DNA from: Lachnoclostridium sp. UBA3775
GTDB lineage: Bacteria; Bacillota; Clostridia; Lachnospirales; Lachnospiraceae
DNA length: 8,213 bases
NCBI GenBank assembly: GCA_002369525.1
Contig: DFFN01000175.1
Coordinates: forward strand, 460-8,672
Reading direction: 5' to 3'
The notes under the pieces were generated by a model that saw nothing but the letters and a program-made list of their open reading frames with translations, was not told where the DNA came from and searched no databases. The position numbers and the translations under genes were made by a program. Shown here piece by piece: positions 6,529 through 8,213 of this stretch; position 1 is the first letter of the stretch; each line of letters begins with the position of its first letter.

Positions 6529-7334
6529 TTAGTCATTACATCCTGATTCATTAATTCCGCCATTTCCTTCCATGTCATTTCGCCATACATTCCTGTTTCT
6601 CCGGTATCGTACAGTTCGACATTTTCAAATATCTTTATCATCTCAGCTTTATCCAGTTTTTCTCCTATCCACGACATAATGATTCTCTGGTATTCAGGAT
6701 AGATAATATACAGTTTTTTATTAAATCCATTGTCATGGGTACTTCTGATATTGTTAACCAGCAGGGCTTCATGACCATTGATATTAAGTTCCTCATAACT
6801 CTCAACCATATTATTCCTGATGTATGTTGCATCTTTGTCATCATATACCAAAACTCTTGCGCTTATTCCGGCGACGCTCCAATTCTCACGGAACATGATG
6901 GTATCCCAATAATATTCATCAGTAAATTCCTGTGGAAGATAATTCCACTTGATTGCAAATTTAGTATATAATTTTGCTTCTTCCGCATTATCTGTTTCCT
7001 GTTTTTCATCAGCTATATTCTTTCCATCATTGACAGAATTTTCATCAGCTATATTCTTTCCATCATTGACAGAAACTTCCAAAGTATGATTGTCTTTCTC
7101 TTCGGTTTTTATCAGATGCGTGGAAACCTTATATCCGGCAAATGCACTTCCTGTAATCAGTACAAACACCAGTGAGGCAATACAGATTTTTCTTCTGACA
7201 TAACTTACCTTCTTTTCGCTTTCTTTTTCCGGAACATATCCAAGCATGTTGTTAAGTTCGGTTCTGATTCTGTGGCTGCAGCTGTCCGGGATTTCCGTAC
7301 ATGATTCATTGATTTTTCTTTTAATTTTACTCAT
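6525..7334 (-). CDS. Single-pass membrane protein, candidate anti-sigma factor (module 2)
   Basis: A 269-residue protein with about 48 cytoplasmic residues, one membrane segment (about 49-68), a charged linker and an outer domain. The outer domain includes NINGHEALLVNN, LYIIYPEYQRIIMSWIG and EMIKIFENVEL, which reads like a DUF4367-type domain found in clostridial sigma-regulating proteins (by eye only). The linker holds a perfect 12-residue duplication, residues 88-99 and 100-111 (SVNDGKNIADE then N or K). The ATG at 7334 overlaps the sigma stop as ATGA and has AAAGGAG (7343-7349) 8 nt upstream, which indicates translational coupling and a sigma/anti-sigma pair. It shares no obvious sequence with the other membrane partner at 4274-5383. 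Confidence 0.78.
   Translation of the reverse strand: MSKIKRKINESCTEIPDSCSHRIRTELNNMLGYVPEKESEKKVSYVRRKICIASLVFVLITGSAFAGYKVSTHLIKTEEKDNHTLEVSVNDGKNIADENSVNDGKNIADEKQETDNAEEAKLYTKFAIKWNYLPQEFTDEYYWDTIMFRENWSVAGISARVLVYDDKDATYIRNNMVESYEELNINGHEALLVNNIRSTHDNGFNKKLYIIYPEYQRIIMSWIGEKLDKAEMIKIFENVELYDTGETGMYGEMTWKEMAELMNQDVMTN
7003..7074 (-). repeat. Perfect 36-bp in-frame tandem duplication
   Basis: Two identical adjacent 36-bp units, 7003-7038 and 7039-7074, inside the linker of the membrane protein. Because 36 is divisible by 3 the frame is kept and 12 residues are repeated. Full DNA identity points to a recent slippage or duplication event. Confidence 0.97.
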
Positions 7335-7828
7335 GGTTTTTGCTCCTTTAACATTTTCTTCAGTTTTTCTCTTGCTGTTTTCAGTCTGCTTTTAACAGTG
7401 CCTTTTGGTATTTCGAGTATTCCGGCAATTTCCTTTACTGAATACTCTTCCACGTAATACAGTAAAGTTACTGACCTTTGTTCCTCGCTCAACCCCTTTA
7501 ATATGCCTTCAATCATAATCTTATCTTCTACTTTATCCTGCCATCCCGATGCTTTTTCATCGATCATTTCTTCATCAAGAACATCTTCATTTTGCAATCG
7601 TTTTTTATTAGAGCTACGAATGTTATTGCATTCGTTGATCAGTATCCTAATAAGCCAGGTTGACGCATATCTGTCCTCTTTTAATGAATCAAGGCCTGCA
7701 AAAGCTTTAACAATAGCATTTCCTATTGCATCTTCGATATCACTCTTGTTTTGTAGCATATTGTAGGCTAAATTCCACATACTTTTTTCTTTCTCCAGAA
7801 TCAGCCTGCCCAATTCATCCTTATTCAT
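7331..7828 (-). CDS. ECF-type RNA polymerase sigma factor (module 2)
   Basis: A 165-residue group 4 sigma factor. Region 2 (about 14-78) includes WNLAYNMLQNKSDIEDAIGNAIVKAF and STWLIRILINECNNI; region 4 (about 108-158) includes LSEEQRSVTLLYYVEEYSVKEIAGILEIPKGTVKSRL, the helix-turn-helix for the -35. It resembles the SigV/SigW-like class more than module 1 does. The ATG at 7828 has AAAGGA 8 nt upstream; the longer frame begins at a TTG (7846) with no good site, so I use 7828. It ends in a 4-bp ATGA overlap with the membrane protein gene. Confidence 0.93.
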   Translation of the reverse strand: MNKDELGRLILEKEKSMWNLAYNMLQNKSDIEDAIGNAIVKAFAGLDSLKEDRYASTWLIRILINECNNIRSSNKKRLQNEDVLDEEMIDEKASGWQDKVEDKIMIEGILKGLSEEQRSVTLLYYVEEYSVKEIAGILEIPKGTVKSRLKTAREKLKKMLKEQKP

Positions 7829-7844
7829 TATCGGTATCCTTTTC

Positions 7845-7856
7845 AAAAGATCTTTT
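7845..7856. repeat. Perfect 12-bp palindrome in the sigma 2 leader
   Basis: AAAAGATCTTTT is a perfect inverted repeat between the putative promoter and the ribosome site. Its core AAGATCTT also occurs in the leader of the other sigma gene (5938-5945). A second palindrome, AAGCGCTT (7860-7867), lies beside it. Confidence 0.6.
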
Positions 7857-7876
7857 TTAAAGCGCTTCTGTATATT

Positions 7877-7904
7877 TAGACATCATTTCGAGCTAATTGG
7901 TTCA
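7877..7904 (-). promoter_or_regulatory. Possible ECF-type promoter of sigma module 2
   Basis: On the minus strand TGAACC (7899-7904), 16 bp, then TGTCTA (7877-7882). The spacing and the AAC-like -35 fit ECF promoters, and no convincing vegetative promoter is seen nearby (TATACA at 7869-7874 lacks a good -35). Would imply autoregulation. Weak on sequence alone. Confidence 0.35.
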
Positions 7905-7907
7905 TTA

Positions 7908-7931
7908 TTTTTTTACGCATTTTTTTACGCA
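7908..7931. repeat. 12-bp tandem repeat upstream of sigma module 2
   Basis: Two perfect adjacent copies of TTTTTTTACGCA (7908-7919 and 7920-7931), immediately upstream of the putative promoter. A 12-bp period puts both copies on nearly the same face of the helix, so a regulator site or an AT-rich upstream promoter element are both possible. Confidence 0.7.
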
Positions 7932-7938
7932 GCCACAT

Positions 7939-7980
7939 AAAAAAATCAAAACCCGAAGATAATGATACTACCTTCGGGTT
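7939..7980 (-). terminator. Intrinsic terminator of purL
   Basis: On the minus strand a 9-bp perfect stem AACCCGAAG / CTTCGGGTT (7950-7980) encloses a 13-nt loop and is followed by TTTTGATTTTTTTA. It lies 33 nt after the purL stop and insulates purL from the sigma operon. Confidence 0.9.
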
Positions 7981-8013
7981 CTGTTATTCTCTATAGATTT
8001 TTCACTCTAACAT

Positions 8014-8213
8014 TTATTTGAAGTATGCCACACCTGACTCAAATATCTTCATATCCTGCTCGCCGTATATATTAACGGCAACTCCGTCCCCACGACGCTC
8101 TGAATGTCCCATCTTACCGAATACTCTTCCGTCCGGACTGGTAATACCTTCTATAGCGGCAAACGAACCGTTAATGTTGTATTCTTCATCCATAGAAATA
8201 TTACCGTCGGGAT
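8014..8213 (-). CDS. purL: Phosphoribosylformylglycinamidine synthase, C-terminal tail (partial)
   Basis: The last 65 residues of a protein whose start lies beyond the right edge. The sequence NINGSFAAIEGITSPDGRVFGKMGHSER and the end IFESGVAYFK match the glutaminase (class I amidotransferase) end of large-form PurL, the enzyme that converts FGAR to FGAM with glutamine and ATP in purine synthesis. His and Glu of GHSE are the second and third members of the Cys-His-Glu catalytic triad; the nucleophile Cys is out of view. The stop TAA is at 8014-8016. A separate small PurQ would carry the same domain, but the ITSPDGRVFGKMGHSER style fits the fused form of clostridia. Confidence 0.88.
   Translation of the reverse strand, partial: PDGNISMDEEYNINGSFAAIEGITSPDGRVFGKMGHSERRGDGVAVNIYGEQDMKIFESGVAYFK

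Noticed and set aside
7003..7074. CRISPR-like direct repeats
   Set aside because: Only two 36-bp copies with no spacer, inside a coding frame and in phase with it; a simple tandem duplication.
7829..7846. Longer start (TTG at 7846) for sigma 2
   Set aside because: AAAGGA is correctly spaced for the ATG at 7828, and it would lie inside the coding sequence if TTG were used.

Overview
The window is chromosomal DNA from a low-to-moderate-GC Bacillota, most likely a Lachnospiraceae-type clostridium. The grounds are strong AGGAGG/AAAGGAG ribosome sites, the protein styles (a DUF4179-like membrane anti-sigma protein, a clostridial-type TtcA-like ATPase, a PurL C-terminus ending in GHSER and SGVAYFK) and tight co-directional operons. 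Every gene I can support lies on the minus strand, so the window reads right to left. It is cut inside a gene at both ends.

Right to left: (1) the C-terminal tail of purL (8014-8213, partial), followed by an intrinsic terminator. (2) An ECF sigma factor (7331-7828) overlapping by 4 bp a single-pass membrane anti-sigma candidate (6525-7334). Directly after it comes a headless reading frame (6073-6528) that looks like the C-terminal part of an ABC-2-type permease, then a second terminator. (3) A second, unrelated-looking ECF sigma gene (5373-5909, TTG start) overlapping by 11 bp a second single-pass membrane protein (4274-5383), with an ECF-like promoter in front. (4) A promoter (TTGCCA-N17-TAACAT) and a five-gene operon: OmpR-type response regulator, rhodanese + TtcA-like thiolase fusion, LanF/BcrA-type ABC ATPase, six-helix ABC-2 permease, and a histidine kinase cut by the left edge.

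Part 4 reads as a peptide-antibiotic sensing and resistance locus (regulator, kinase and LanF/BcrAB-like exporter). Two things are unusual: a rhodanese-TtcA fusion sits inside the operon, and three TTAAG(G/A) half-sites spaced 11 and 12 bp lie just before the ABC genes, as expected for an OmpR-family operator. Parts 2 and 3 are two independent ECF/anti-sigma modules back to back. Their leaders share a perfect AAGATCTT palindrome. No terminator is visible between module 3 and the two-component operon, so transcriptional read-through is possible. The whole stretch from purL to the kinase looks like a cell-envelope stress region. All functions are inferred from motifs and context; no database search was possible.
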